This document shows positions 1 to 6,270 of a DNA stretch of 7,675 nucleotides, in pieces (position 1 is the first letter of the stretch; every line of letters starts with the position of its first letter). Location: contig CAZYMF010000220.1 in NCBI GenBank assembly GCA_964648215.1, forward strand, positions 1 to 7,675, in the 5' to 3' direction. A model generated the notes under the pieces. The model did no database searches and was not told the DNA's origin. It was given only the letters and a program-made list of their open reading frames with translations. The position numbers were made by a program, and so were the translations under genes. This DNA is from CAZYMF01 sp964648215 (lineage in GTDB: Bacteria; Desulfobacterota; Binatia; HRBIN30; JACQVA1).

Positions 1-112
1 GCTCCAGTCGCTACCCGAATCCCCCGCGCTTCGCAACTCGGCTTTGCACTGTCGTAGGTTGCTTGCGGCGACCGTTCTTCCGCCCTAACCGCCTGAGCCC
101 ACCTGCCCTCCC

Positions 113-141
113 TTGACCGCGTCGGTGGCGAAAGCTATCAA
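113..141 (+). promoter_or_regulatory. Probable sigma70-type promoter of the tRNA-Leu gene
   Basis: A -35-like hexamer TTGACC (113-118, five of six matches to TTGACA) is followed by a 17-bp spacer and a -10-like hexamer TATCAA (136-141, four of six matches to TATAAT). The predicted start near 148 would leave a leader of about 35 nt before the tRNA. The stretch just after the -10 is nearly pure G/C (GATCCGCGCGCGAG), like the GC-rich discriminator of stringently controlled stable-RNA promoters. The correct spacing and the position in front of a tRNA support the call; the discriminator reading is inference. Confidence 0.6.
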
Positions 142-182
142 GATCCGCGCGCGAGCAATCGCGTGGTGTTGCCAGCCTTCAT

Positions 183-266
<84 letters not shown>

Positions 267-438
267 TTTTCTGTCCTTCGTGATTTCCGATACTTCGGTC
301 TCATGGAACTCCCTTGGGGGGGGCCAAAGTGCGCACGTTTGCTCACGGTCTGACCAGGACAGGCGCCCTCGCCCCCGCCCGAGAGTGCGTGGCATCTTCT
401 TGCCCCCTCGCGTGGCGCGGCGTAGCACCGGCTCTGCG

Positions 439-732
439 ATGAAGGCTTTGGCCGTCATAGAAAGTCATCTCGCCGAGATTCGCGCCCTCGGAGCCCGACG
501 CATCGGCGTGTTCGGCTCGTTCGCGCGCGGCGAGGAAGGCGAGGACAGTGACGTAGACGTGTTCGTGGAGTTCGAGGACGAGAAGCGCACTTACGACAAC
601 TTTTTCGCCCAGCACGAACTGTTGGAAACACTGCTCGGACGCCGCGTCGATTTGGTGACCGACAAAGCCCTCACCGAGACCAAGGCGCGGCTGATCTTGC
701 CGACGGTTCGCTATGCTTCCGTCCACGCTTGA
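439..732 (+). CDS. mntA: MntA-type minimal nucleotidyltransferase (type VII-like antitoxin)
   Basis: This 97-residue protein has the minimal nucleotidyltransferase fold of the MNT/HEPN toxin-antitoxin family. The signature G26-S27-F-A-R-G followed by D38-V-D40 supplies the two metal-binding aspartates. A third acidic strand is visible as RRVDLVT (D71). In characterised MntA/HepT pairs the MNT protein AMPylates a tyrosine next to the HEPN active site and so silences the RNase toxin. I start at ATG 439 because homology to the family begins there (MKALAVIESHLAEIR); an in-frame ATG at 280 would add 53 low-complexity Arg/Pro-rich residues. No clear Shine-Dalgarno sequence precedes it. The gene overlaps the downstream hepT remnant by 20 nt, the normal coupled arrangement. 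Because the toxin has lost its catalytic half, this antitoxin may now be an orphan. Family is confident; activity is not shown. Confidence 0.88.
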   Translation: MKALAVIESHLAEIRALGARRIGVFGSFARGEEGEDSDVDVFVEFEDEKRTYDNFFAQHELLETLLGRRVDLVTDKALTETKARLILPTVRYASVHA

Positions 733-901
733 GTTGTTGCGCGACATCTTGCGCGAAGCGGAGTTTCTGGAGAGCGAATCGCGGCGGACCAACCAAGTGG
801 CGTTTCTCGGTAACGAAGTTCTCAAGCGCGCCTTCGTGCGCAGCGTGGAGATCATCGGCGAAGCCGCCAAACAGGTCCCCGAGGATACGCGCGCTTCACT
901 G
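713..901 (+). pseudogene. hepT: HepT (HEPN RNase toxin), N-terminal half only
   Basis: The frame starting at ATG 713 reads MLPSTLELLRDILREAEFLE and continues to VRSVEIIGEAAKQVPEDTR, a good match to the first two helices of HepT/DUF86 toxins. Homology ends at about residue 63 (ASL, near base 901). The expected continuation, containing the catalytic R-x4-6-H motif and the tyrosine modified by MntA, is absent in this frame, and I do not find it in the other forward frames up to 1048. The reading frame stays open to 1381, but from 1049 that is sequence antisense to the ParE-like toxin, so I do not regard it as coding. The family is usually about 110-140 residues. The start lies inside mntA with a 20-nt overlap. 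I read this as a truncated, presumably non-toxic remnant. A chimeric or novel C-terminus is the alternative. Confidence 0.75.
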
Positions 902-1048
902 GATTCGCGAAGGGCGCACGTACGAGGGGCGAAATCGAGGGACACATCGATCCGGAGTTCGGATCGCATATCCATTGGATGTCTCTCACATCCCGCGACA
1001 ACGGGCAGCTCTCCGATCCTTCCCCGCAATTCGACATCGACACGGAGC
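902..1048 (+). other. Segment of unknown origin between the hepT break and the ParE gene
   Basis: This stretch fills the gap after HepT homology stops. The forward frame with codons at 901, 904 and so on reads like real protein (GEIEGHIDPEFGSHIHW, then SRDNGQLSDPSP and FDIDTEP), with roughly 70% G/C at third positions. It has no plausible start and runs into the antisense of the toxin gene. I do not recognise it. It may be an internal fragment of another gene joined here by recombination, and it contains one copy of the 15-bp repeat. Confidence 0.25.
927..941 (+). repeat. 15-bp direct repeat, copy 1
   Basis: GGGCGAAATCGAGGG occurs here, just after the hepT break, and again at 1891-1905. It is followed by ACA here and GACA there, so similarity continues over about 18-19 bases. 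A match this long is unlikely by chance in 7.7 kb, but only two copies are visible. Confidence 0.5.
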
Positions 1049-1354
1049 CTATGGAATCGTCCTCTTCGCCCAGTAGAACGGCTTCCGCTTGGCGTGGGCG
1101 ATGGCAACGACCCAAAGGCGGCCGCCTTTTTCCAGATACACGACGGAGTAGGGAAAGCGCCGCACAAGTACGCGACGATGTCGCGGCCCGTAACGGGGCC
1201 AACGGTTGGGGAACGCGACGATCAGCCTGAAGGCCCGCTCAACCTCGGACACGAACGAGTCGTGCACCGTCCCGCTTCGTTCACCGTACCACCACGCGGA
1301 ATCAACATACTCGTCGGCGGCATCGGGATGGAGAACCAGTCTAGCAGCGCTCAC
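1049..1354 (-). CDS. ParE/RelE-superfamily toxin (plasmid stabilisation family)
   Basis: This 101-residue protein has the ParE/RelE layout. An N-terminal helix carries AADEYVDSAWWYGERS (about 12-27). A second helix reads VSEVERAFRLIVAFPNRWP (35-53). The basic strand core is RRVLVRRFPYSVVY (60-73). The C-terminal strand and tail read LWVVAIAHAKRKPFYW (80-95). Members of this superfamily either cut mRNA on the ribosome or poison gyrase; sequence alone does not say which. The residues RRFPY and HAKRKPFYW are the usual conserved patches, so the gene looks intact. It starts at GTG 1354, inside the antitoxin gene with a 14-nt overlap, with only a weak GGCAGG upstream. That fits translational coupling and limited toxin synthesis. 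It is the second gene of a minus-strand pair and converges on the hepT remnant. Confidence 0.85.
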   Translation of the reverse strand: MSAARLVLHPDAADEYVDSAWWYGERSGTVHDSFVSEVERAFRLIVAFPNRWPRYGPRHRRVLVRRFPYSVVYLEKGGRLWVVAIAHAKRKPFYWAKRTIP

Positions 1355-1577
1355 GGGCCTGCCGGGCGATCCGCCGCCTGACCGAGGCCAGCGAAACCGG
1401 CTTGACCTTGCCCTCGTCTATCTCTCGGGTTCGACGGTCGATCTCCGAGGCCCACGCCGCATCGACCCCTTCATCGGTTCCATCGAGGTCTGCGAGCAGT
1501 TCTTCGACCAGTTCGACCCGCTCCGGCTCAGGCAGCTTGAGCGCGGCGTTCAGCACCTTCTTCGCGGTTCCTTTCAT
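1341..1577 (-). CDS. Antitoxin, putative addiction module component family
   Basis: This 78-residue acidic, helical protein resembles the addiction-module component family (TIGR02574, Unstab_antitox). The N-terminal pattern LNAALKLPEPERVELVEELLADL (about 9-31) is the family signature. A middle segment AAWASEIDRRTREIDEGKVKPV (about 40-61) and a basic C-terminus follow. Such antitoxins are the first gene of pairs with ParE/RelE-like toxins and bind them directly; the toxin follows here with a 14-nt overlap. The ATG at 1577 has a good Shine-Dalgarno GAGGG (1589-1585) seven bases upstream. No convincing promoter was identified. The order antitoxin then toxin, the overlap and the family match make a functional pair likely. 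Confidence 0.83.
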   Translation of the reverse strand: MKGTAKKVLNAALKLPEPERVELVEELLADLDGTDEGVDAAWASEIDRRTREIDEGKVKPVSLASVRRRIARQARERC

Positions 1578-1668
1578 CGTCGGTCCCTCAATTCAACGTT
1601 GTCTACCACATCTGCCTCGTCGTGACCTAGCGTTCGACGGCGAGCGACTCGATTCGCCCTCGATTCCA

Positions 1669-1688
1669 ATTGGCCCCCGGGGGCCAAT
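1669..1688. repeat. Perfect 20-bp palindrome
   Basis: The sequence is ATTGG, five C, five G, CCAAT, which equals its own reverse complement over 20 bases. It lies 73 bp inside the attR copy. There is no T-tract beside it, so it does not look like an intrinsic terminator. A protein-binding site, an element-end structure or a fold-back repeat are possible. Confidence 0.7.
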
Positions 1689-1761
1689 CTACGCCACAAG
1701 GCGCAACATGGGGCAACACTTACCCTGAACAAGCTCAATCATTTCAACCTCTTTTTCGGGC

Positions 1762-1783
1762 TCAAGTCCCCCCTTTCGCATTT
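1762..1783. repeat. attR-like direct repeat of the tRNA-Leu 3' end
   Basis: This is the second, gene-less copy of bases 248-269, identical over 22 bp. It begins TCAAGT and ends TTTCGCATTT. Upstream bases do not rebuild a T-stem or the rest of a tRNA, so it is only the 3' fragment left at the far end of an integrated element. The sequence to its right should be the original downstream neighbour of the tRNA. Confidence 0.68.
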
Positions 1784-1822
1784 CTCTTCCTCTGCGACCT
1801 GATCGCCTTGCAGAATCAGGGA

Positions 1823-1847
1823 CGCGGCAACGACTATCCTTGCCGCG
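1823..1847 (-). terminator. Hairpin downstream of the aldehyde dehydrogenase gene, weak terminator candidate
   Basis: CGCGGCAA (1823-1830) pairs with TTGCCGCG (1840-1847) over 8 bp with a 9-nt loop. It lies about 140 nt past the stop codon of the last gene of the minus-strand operon. No T-run follows on either strand, so intrinsic termination is not well supported. Confidence 0.3.
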
Positions 1848-1890
1848 CGCCGCGAAGCGACTCCATGCGGTCAATCGGGGCGGCTTGTCC

Positions 1891-1905
1891 GGGCGAAATC
1901 GAGGG
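1891..1905 (+). repeat. 15-bp direct repeat, copy 2
   Basis: This is identical to 927-941 (GGGCGAAATCGAGGG). This copy lies outside the attR site, between it and the aldehyde dehydrogenase gene. It is followed by a short stem GGGGAC-ATCAG-GTCTCC (1903-1919, one G-U pair on the + strand), which could mark a dispersed intergenic repeat. Confidence 0.5.
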
Positions 1906-1984
1906 GACATCAGGTCTCCGTCCAAGAGGAAGGCGCCGGAATATCCTGCAGCACGACGCAGCGGCGGGACGACCGCGCCCACCC

Positions 1985-3466
1985 TCATGCCCGAACCGGC
2001 AGGCTCATCACCTTGGTTTGCAGATACTCCTCGAAGCCCAAGACGCCGTTTTCTCGACCGACGCCGCTCTGTCGGTAACCGCCGAACGGCGTGTCGATGG
2101 CGAACCACATGGCGCCGTTGATCGCCAGCGTCCCGGTGCGGATACGGCGCGCCACCGCGAGGGCGCGCGCCTCGTCGGCGCTGGCCACGGCACCCGACAG
2201 ACCGTAGATGGATTGGTTGGCGATGCGCACGGCATCGTCGTCGTCGTCGAACGGAATGATGGCGAGGACCGGACCGAAGACCTCTTCCTGCGCCAGGGTC
2301 GACTCGGGGCGCACATCGGCGAAGATGGTCGGCTCGACGTAGAAGCCTTTTGGAAAGTGCGCCGGCACTTTGCCTCCGGTCACCAGCCGGGCCCCCTCTC
2401 GTTGCGCCGTGGCGATGTAGCCGAGGACGCGGTCGCGTTGCCGCCGGCTGATGAGCGGCCCTTGCAGGTTGGCGAAGCTCGTCGGATCGCCGTAGCCGAC
2501 GGATTCGAAGGACCGCCGCGCCAGCTCGATTCCCTCCTCGTAGCGTGAGCGCGGCAGCAGGAGCCGGGTGGTGAGGGCACAGCCCTGGCCGGCGTGGCTG
2601 CAGACCGTGTTGATGCTCGCCAGTGCCGTCGCGAGGTCGGCGTCGTCGAGCATGATGGCTGCCGACTTGCCGCCCAACTCGAGAAACACCTTCTTCACCG
2701 TCGCCGCGGCATTCGCCATCACGCGGCGCCCGGTGGCGGTCGAACCCGTAAACGTCATCATGTCGACCCGCGGGTCGGTCGCAAGCATCTCGCCGAGCCC
2801 GTGATCGGAGCTCGCCACCACGTTGACCACCCCGGGCGGGATGTCGGTGTGCTCGGCAATCAGACGCCCGAGGGTCGTCGCGCACCACGGCGTGTCGGGC
2901 GCCGGCTTCAAGACCACCGTGCAGCCGGCCGCCAGGGCCGGGCCGAGCTTGGACAGGTTCAGGTAGAGCGGGAAGTTCCACGGCGTGATCGCGCCGACCA
3001 CCCCTACCGCCTCGCGCCGCAACAGGCGCCGGCTCGCCATGCCCATGAACTCCATGTCGGCCATCGGCGTCTCGTACGCGTAGTGCTCGGCGAGATCAGC
3101 CCAATAGGGCATCCAGTCGATCGCGGTATCGCACTGCGCCGTGTGCGCCAAGATCAGCGGCGACCCGGCCTCGGCAACCACGATGGCGCGCAAGGTCTCC
3201 TTCGCCGCGGCCAGGGCCTCGCAGAACTGCCGCAGGCAGCGGGCGCGGAACGCCGGGTTCGCCGCCCAATCCGTCTCGTCGAAAGCCCGCCGCGCCGCGG
3301 CGATCGCCCGCTCCATGTCGGCGCGCGTGCCGTCGGCGGTGACCCCGATGACCTCTTCGGTGGCCGGGTTGACGTTCGGAAACGTGGCCCCGCCGTCGGC
3401 GGCGACGAGGCGGCCGTCGATCAGATTGCGCGTCTCGGGATTGAGGGTCGGGTCGTTCGCCGTCAT
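1985..3466 (-). CDS. NAD(P)-dependent aldehyde dehydrogenase (ALDH superfamily)
   Basis: This 493-residue protein is full length for the family. It oxidises an aldehyde to a carboxylic acid with NAD(P)+. All hallmark motifs are present in order: TPWNFP with catalytic-pocket N164, VLKPAPDTPW with cofactor-binding K187, FTGSTATGRRV (238-249), LELGGKSA with general base E263, GQGC with nucleophile C296, EEVFGPVL with E395 and F397, and FGGYRQSGVGREN near the C-terminus. No key residue is missing. The protein is cytosolic, with no signal peptide. The ATG at 3466 has CAGGGG only two bases upstream, a tight spacing, but it lies 19 nt after the stop of the preceding dehydrogenase, so it is probably expressed from the same message. 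As last gene of the P450-SDR-SDR-ALDH set it likely converts an aldehyde made by a dehydrogenase upstream. The true substrate is unknown. Confidence 0.95.
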   Translation of the reverse strand: MTANDPTLNPETRNLIDGRLVAADGGATFPNVNPATEEVIGVTADGTRADMERAIAAARRAFDETDWAANPAFRARCLRQFCEALAAAKETLRAIVVAEAGSPLILAHTAQCDTAIDWMPYWADLAEHYAYETPMADMEFMGMASRRLLRREAVGVVGAITPWNFPLYLNLSKLGPALAAGCTVVLKPAPDTPWCATTLGRLIAEHTDIPPGVVNVVASSDHGLGEMLATDPRVDMMTFTGSTATGRRVMANAAATVKKVFLELGGKSAAIMLDDADLATALASINTVCSHAGQGCALTTRLLLPRSRYEEGIELARRSFESVGYGDPTSFANLQGPLISRRQRDRVLGYIATAQREGARLVTGGKVPAHFPKGFYVEPTIFADVRPESTLAQEEVFGPVLAIIPFDDDDDAVRIANQSIYGLSGAVASADEARALAVARRIRTGTLAINGAMWFAIDTPFGGYRQSGVGRENGVLGFEEYLQTKVMSLPVRA

Positions 3467-3485
3467 GGCCCCTGCACCACCCGGG

Positions 3486-4235
3486 TCACGGGCGCATGAT
3501 CTGGCCGCCGTCCACGTTCACCACCTGGCCCGTCATCCACGCCGCGGCATCGGAGAGGAGAAACAGACACGTGCCGATCAGGTCGGCGGGCGTGCCGACG
3601 CGACTCAGCGGCATCTGCGCCAGCATTTGTTTCAAGTAGGGGGCGGGCACGATCGCGCGTGTGGCTTCGGTGTCCGTCGGCCCGGGGGCGATGGCGTTGA
3701 TGCGGATACCCAGCGGCCCGAGCTCGCGCGCCAGCGACTGCGTAATGCCGTTGAGCGCGAGCTTGGCGATGCTGTAGAACCCGATGCCCATCCACGCCGC
3801 CGTCGACGACTGGTTCACGATCGCGCCGCCACCGCGCTGCGCCATCGATTCGAAACACGCCCGGACGCAGAGCAACGCACCGTGCATGTTCACGTCCATG
3901 AAGCGCTTGTAGTAGTCCCAGTCCACCGCAATCAACGGGGCGATCTGCATGCCGTGATAGATCGCCGCGTTGTTCACCAGGAAATCGATCCCGCCGAAGG
4001 CGGCGCTGGTCGCCGCCGCCATGGCCTGCGTCGATTCCGGCGAGGCCACGTCCACGTGGACAAACTTCGCGGTCCCACCGGCGGCACCGATCTCCGCGGC
4101 GACGCGTGTCCCCTGCCCCTCGTTCAGCTCCGCGACCACGACGCGCGCACCCGCCGCCGCCAACGCCTTGGCGTAGGCTTCGCCGATGCCCTGCCCCGCT
4201 CCGGTCACGATCGCGACTTTGCCGTCGAAGGTCAT
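3486..4235 (-). CDS. Short-chain dehydrogenase/reductase (classical SDR), probably NAD-dependent
   Basis: This 249-residue classical SDR interconverts an alcohol and a ketone or aldehyde. The nucleotide-binding motif TGAGQGIG is at 11-18. E36 at the end of the second strand (VVVAELNE) favours NAD(H). D62 follows in HVDV, then NNAA at 88-91 and N116. The catalytic residues are S144, Y154 and K158 (FYSIAK). The serine-to-tyrosine spacing is ten residues, three shorter than usual, so the substrate loop is compact. The C-terminal RINAIAPGPTDTEATR and VVNVDGGQ are typical. ATG 4235 has AGGAG upstream and overlaps the previous stop by 4 nt (ATGA), so translation is very probably coupled to the SDR before it. 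It most likely oxidises an alcohol produced by the P450 pathway. Fold and motifs are clear; the substrate is inference. Confidence 0.93.
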   Translation of the reverse strand: MTFDGKVAIVTGAGQGIGEAYAKALAAAGARVVVAELNEGQGTRVAAEIGAAGGTAKFVHVDVASPESTQAMAAATSAAFGGIDFLVNNAAIYHGMQIAPLIAVDWDYYKRFMDVNMHGALLCVRACFESMAQRGGGAIVNQSSTAAWMGIGFYSIAKLALNGITQSLARELGPLGIRINAIAPGPTDTEATRAIVPAPYLKQMLAQMPLSRVGTPADLIGTCLFLLSDAAAWMTGQVVNVDGGQIMRP

Positions 4236-5023
4236 CCTTTCTCCTCTGTGCCCGCCACCATCGGCACGCCGTCCACCGGCACTTCCGGATTCACCTGGAT
4301 CACGTCCACACCCAGGCCCGCGGGTGCGGTTACCGCACTGACGACCGCGGCGGCCACGTCGGCGCCGTCGAGCATCTCGTTGTGGCGCATGAGGCCCCAG
4401 CGGCGCCAGGTATCGACCATGCGGATCAGCAGCTTGGGGTGCCAGCCCATGCCGAACTCGCTCCGGGTCGGGCCGGGCCGCACGATGATCGAGCGCACCC
4501 CGGTTCCTTCCAGATCTTGGCGCAGCGTGCGCGCCACACCCTCGACGCCCATCTTGGCTGCCGTGTAACCGATCTGAAAGGGGCGCGGCTGCACCACGTT
4601 CATCGAGGAGATGAAGACCAGCGCGCCCTGTCTGCGCGCCAGCATCGACGGCAACGCCCGCCGCGCCACCAGCATCGGGCCGAGCAGGTTGGTCGCCAGC
4701 TCGCGCTCGAGGTCCGCCACGCCGAGCTCGTGCAACAGGCCCGGGATGCCGATCCCGGCGTTGCTGACCACGACATCCACGGCCCCGAGCGCGCTTTCGG
4801 TCGCGGCAAAGAACCGATCGATCGACTCGGGCTTGGTCACGTCGAGATGCTGAGCGAACGGCCGGCCGCCGGCCGTCTCGATGGCGCGCCCCACCTCCGC
4901 CAGCCGATCCGTGCGGCGCGCGCCGATCGCCACCGACCAGCCCAGCTCGCCGAAGGCGCGCGCCACCGCCGCGCCGATCCCCGACGACGCGCCGGTGACC
5001 ACGATGGTGCCGGGACCGCTCAC
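4232..5023 (-). CDS. Short-chain dehydrogenase/reductase, probably NADP-dependent
   Basis: This 263-residue classical SDR has its cofactor motif TGASSGIG at 10-17. GARRTDRL at 34-41 places two arginines (R36, R37) after the second strand, a pattern that favours NADP(H). Other residues are D61, SNAG at 87-90 (serine in place of the usual first asparagine), N112, and the catalytic S140, Y153 and K157 at the normal 13-residue spacing. The C-terminal third (from about 175) is longer than in the neighbouring SDR, rich in W, R and M, and probably forms the substrate pocket. I start at GTG 5023: it has GGAGG nine bases upstream and gives a 4-nt GTGA overlap with the P450 stop. The in-frame extension to 5194 is Arg-rich and antisense-like, so I exclude it. 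Second gene of the operon. Confidence 0.9.
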   Translation of the reverse strand: MSGPGTIVVTGASSGIGAAVARAFGELGWSVAIGARRTDRLAEVGRAIETAGGRPFAQHLDVTKPESIDRFFAATESALGAVDVVVSNAGIGIPGLLHELGVADLERELATNLLGPMLVARRALPSMLARRQGALVFISSMNVVQPRPFQIGYTAAKMGVEGVARTLRQDLEGTGVRSIIVRPGPTRSEFGMGWHPKLLIRMVDTWRRWGLMRHNEMLDGADVAAAVVSAVTAPAGLGVDVIQVNPEVPVDGVPMVAGTEEKG

Positions 5024-6213
5024 GCGGCGCGGCCTCCGGGCGTAAACGCGATCGGCAACGCCGCGAAGCCACGGACGTTCACCGAGTGGACGCGCACGAT
5101 GCCGCGCGGCTCGATCTCGTAGTCCGGCAAGCGCGCCTGCATCTCCTCGAGCGCCACCCGGCCTTCGAGCCGTGCCAGCGCGGCGCCGAGACAAAAGTGC
5201 GTGCCGTGCCCGAAGGACAGCATCGCACTGGTGTCACGCCGGATGTCGAAGCGATCGGCGTCGGGAAAGACACGCTCGTCGCGGTTGGCGGAGCCGACCA
5301 GCAGCACGACCCGGTCGTCGGCGCGCAGCGTCTTCCCGTGCATCTCCAGGTCGGTGACGACGGTGCGGGCCAGCGCCTGCGTCGACCCGTCGTACCGCAG
5401 CGTCTCCTCCACCCATTCCGGAATCAGGCGCGGGTCGGCACGGATCAGGTCGCGCTGCCGCGGGTTGCGCCACAGCCAGTAGAGCGCATTGCCGAGCAGC
5501 TTCGTGGTCGTCTCGTTGCCGGCGATGATCATCAGGAACAGAAAACCCAAGACCTCGTAGTCGGTCAGGCGATCGCCATCGATTTCGGCTTCCAGCAGCA
5601 CACCCGTGAGGTCGCTGCGCGGCTGCCGGCGGCGCGCGGCAACCAGGTCGTTGAAGTACTGGAGAATCCCTGCCGCCGCCGCCAAAGCTGCCGGCGGTAC
5701 GTCGGTAGCGCCTTCGTCGCGGTGGACCACGGCGTCGGCCCAGCCGCGCAGCTCGTCACGGTCGGACTCCGGCACGCCGAGCAGCTCGCTGATCACGTCC
5801 ATGGGAAGCTTGCCGGCGAAATCGCCGATGAAATCGCAGTGCCCGGCGTCGATGAAGCGGTCGATGTGCCGGCGCGCCAGCTCGCGTATACGCGGCTCGA
5901 GATCGGCGATGCGGCGGGGGGTGAAGCCGCGCGACACCAGGGCACGCATGCGGGTGTGGCGCGGCGGGTCCATGGCCAAGAACGACATCGTCGCCTGCGC
6001 CGCCGGTGTCGAGGCGGCCGGATCGAGCGAGACCCCGTTGCGATTCGAGAACCGCTCGGTGTCGCGGAACGCGGCGAGCACGTCGGCGTGGCGCGACAGC
6101 GCCCAGAACCCGAGGCGCTCGTTGCGGTAGACGGGGGCCTCCGCCCGCAATTGGGCGTACACCGGATACGGATCCTCGTGGATCTCGTAGGCGTACGGGT
6201 CGTACTCGGGCAT
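5020..6213 (-). CDS. Cytochrome P450 monooxygenase (soluble bacterial type)
   Basis: This 397-residue protein is full length for soluble bacterial P450s and lacks a membrane anchor. It inserts one oxygen atom into an organic substrate, using electrons normally delivered by a ferredoxin and its reductase. Motifs run in order. The C-helix MDPPRHTRMR (81-90) has H86 and R90 near the haem propionates. The I-helix oxygen-activating AGNETT is at 231-236. The K-helix ExxR is E270/R273. The PERF-like region FPDADRF is at 316-322, and the haem loop FGHGTHFCLG is at 334-343 with C341 as the iron ligand. No residue is missing. I cannot assign a CYP family number. It is the first gene of the minus-strand operon and overlaps the next gene by 4 nt. 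ATG 6213 has only a weak, distant AAGG upstream. No redox partner gene is in the window. Hydroxylation followed by two SDRs and an ALDH suggests stepwise oxidation of a hydrocarbon carbon. Confidence 0.95.
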   Translation of the reverse strand: MPEYDPYAYEIHEDPYPVYAQLRAEAPVYRNERLGFWALSRHADVLAAFRDTERFSNRNGVSLDPAASTPAAQATMSFLAMDPPRHTRMRALVSRGFTPRRIADLEPRIRELARRHIDRFIDAGHCDFIGDFAGKLPMDVISELLGVPESDRDELRGWADAVVHRDEGATDVPPAALAAAAGILQYFNDLVAARRRQPRSDLTGVLLEAEIDGDRLTDYEVLGFLFLMIIAGNETTTKLLGNALYWLWRNPRQRDLIRADPRLIPEWVEETLRYDGSTQALARTVVTDLEMHGKTLRADDRVVLLVGSANRDERVFPDADRFDIRRDTSAMLSFGHGTHFCLGAALARLEGRVALEEMQARLPDYEIEPRGIVRVHSVNVRGFAALPIAFTPGGRAA

Positions 6214-6270
6214 GATTCGGCGCGCTGGCCTTACACCATTCGCGTATTGCGCACAAGGTGAATTCTGTTA
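6214..6270. promoter_or_regulatory. Divergent intergenic promoter region
   Basis: These 57 bases separate the minus-strand P450 operon from the plus-strand dehydrogenase, so they must hold start signals for at least one of them unless promoters lie inside the genes. The central part (6231-6270) is more A/T-rich than its surroundings. I could not find a hexamer pair with correct spacing on either strand, nor a clear operator repeat. AAGGTG (6255-6260) is a possible ribosome site for the GTG at 6271. Confidence 0.45.

Larger units (their letters stand above)
1578..1984. other. 407-bp non-coding interval with the right end of the island
   Basis: No gene is supported here. It holds, in order, the upstream region of the antitoxin, a perfect 20-bp palindrome (1669-1688), the attR copy (1762-1783), a 6-bp stem CCTGAT/ATCAGG (1798-1803/1815-1820), an 8-bp hairpin (1823-1847), and repeat copy 2 (1891-1905), which is followed by GGGGAC/GTCTCC pairing over a 5-nt loop. 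The 3' end of the aldehyde dehydrogenase gene bounds it on the right. Confidence 0.6.

Noticed and set aside
1..182. Search for a gene or CRISPR array before the tRNA
   Set aside because: Forward frames are short and lack homology, no repeats of array type are present, and only the tRNA promoter is supported.
280..438. N-terminal extension of MntA from ATG 280
   Set aside because: Residues are Arg/Pro-rich without family similarity, start 11 bases after the tRNA-derived repeat, and the family homology begins at ATG 439.
902..1381. C-terminal extension of the hepT frame to 222 aa
   Set aside because: Beyond about 901 it has no HEPN similarity, and from 1049 it is antisense to the intact ParE-like toxin.
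1689..2981. Long minus-strand frame (430 aa) across the aldehyde dehydrogenase and the attR region
   Set aside because: It is the alternate frame of the aldehyde dehydrogenase gene, Arg/Pro/His-rich with no domain. Its tail crosses non-coding sequence and attR.
5024..5194. Upstream extension of the first SDR
   Set aside because: Arg-rich and overlapping the P450 haem-domain codons. GTG 5023 has GGAGG at the right distance and a standard SDR N-terminus.
2594..6261. Several long plus-strand frames (300-475 aa) opposite the P450/SDR/ALDH operon
   Set aside because: High-GC antisense frames with low-complexity Arg/Ala/His composition. The minus-strand genes carry complete catalytic motifs, so these are shadows.
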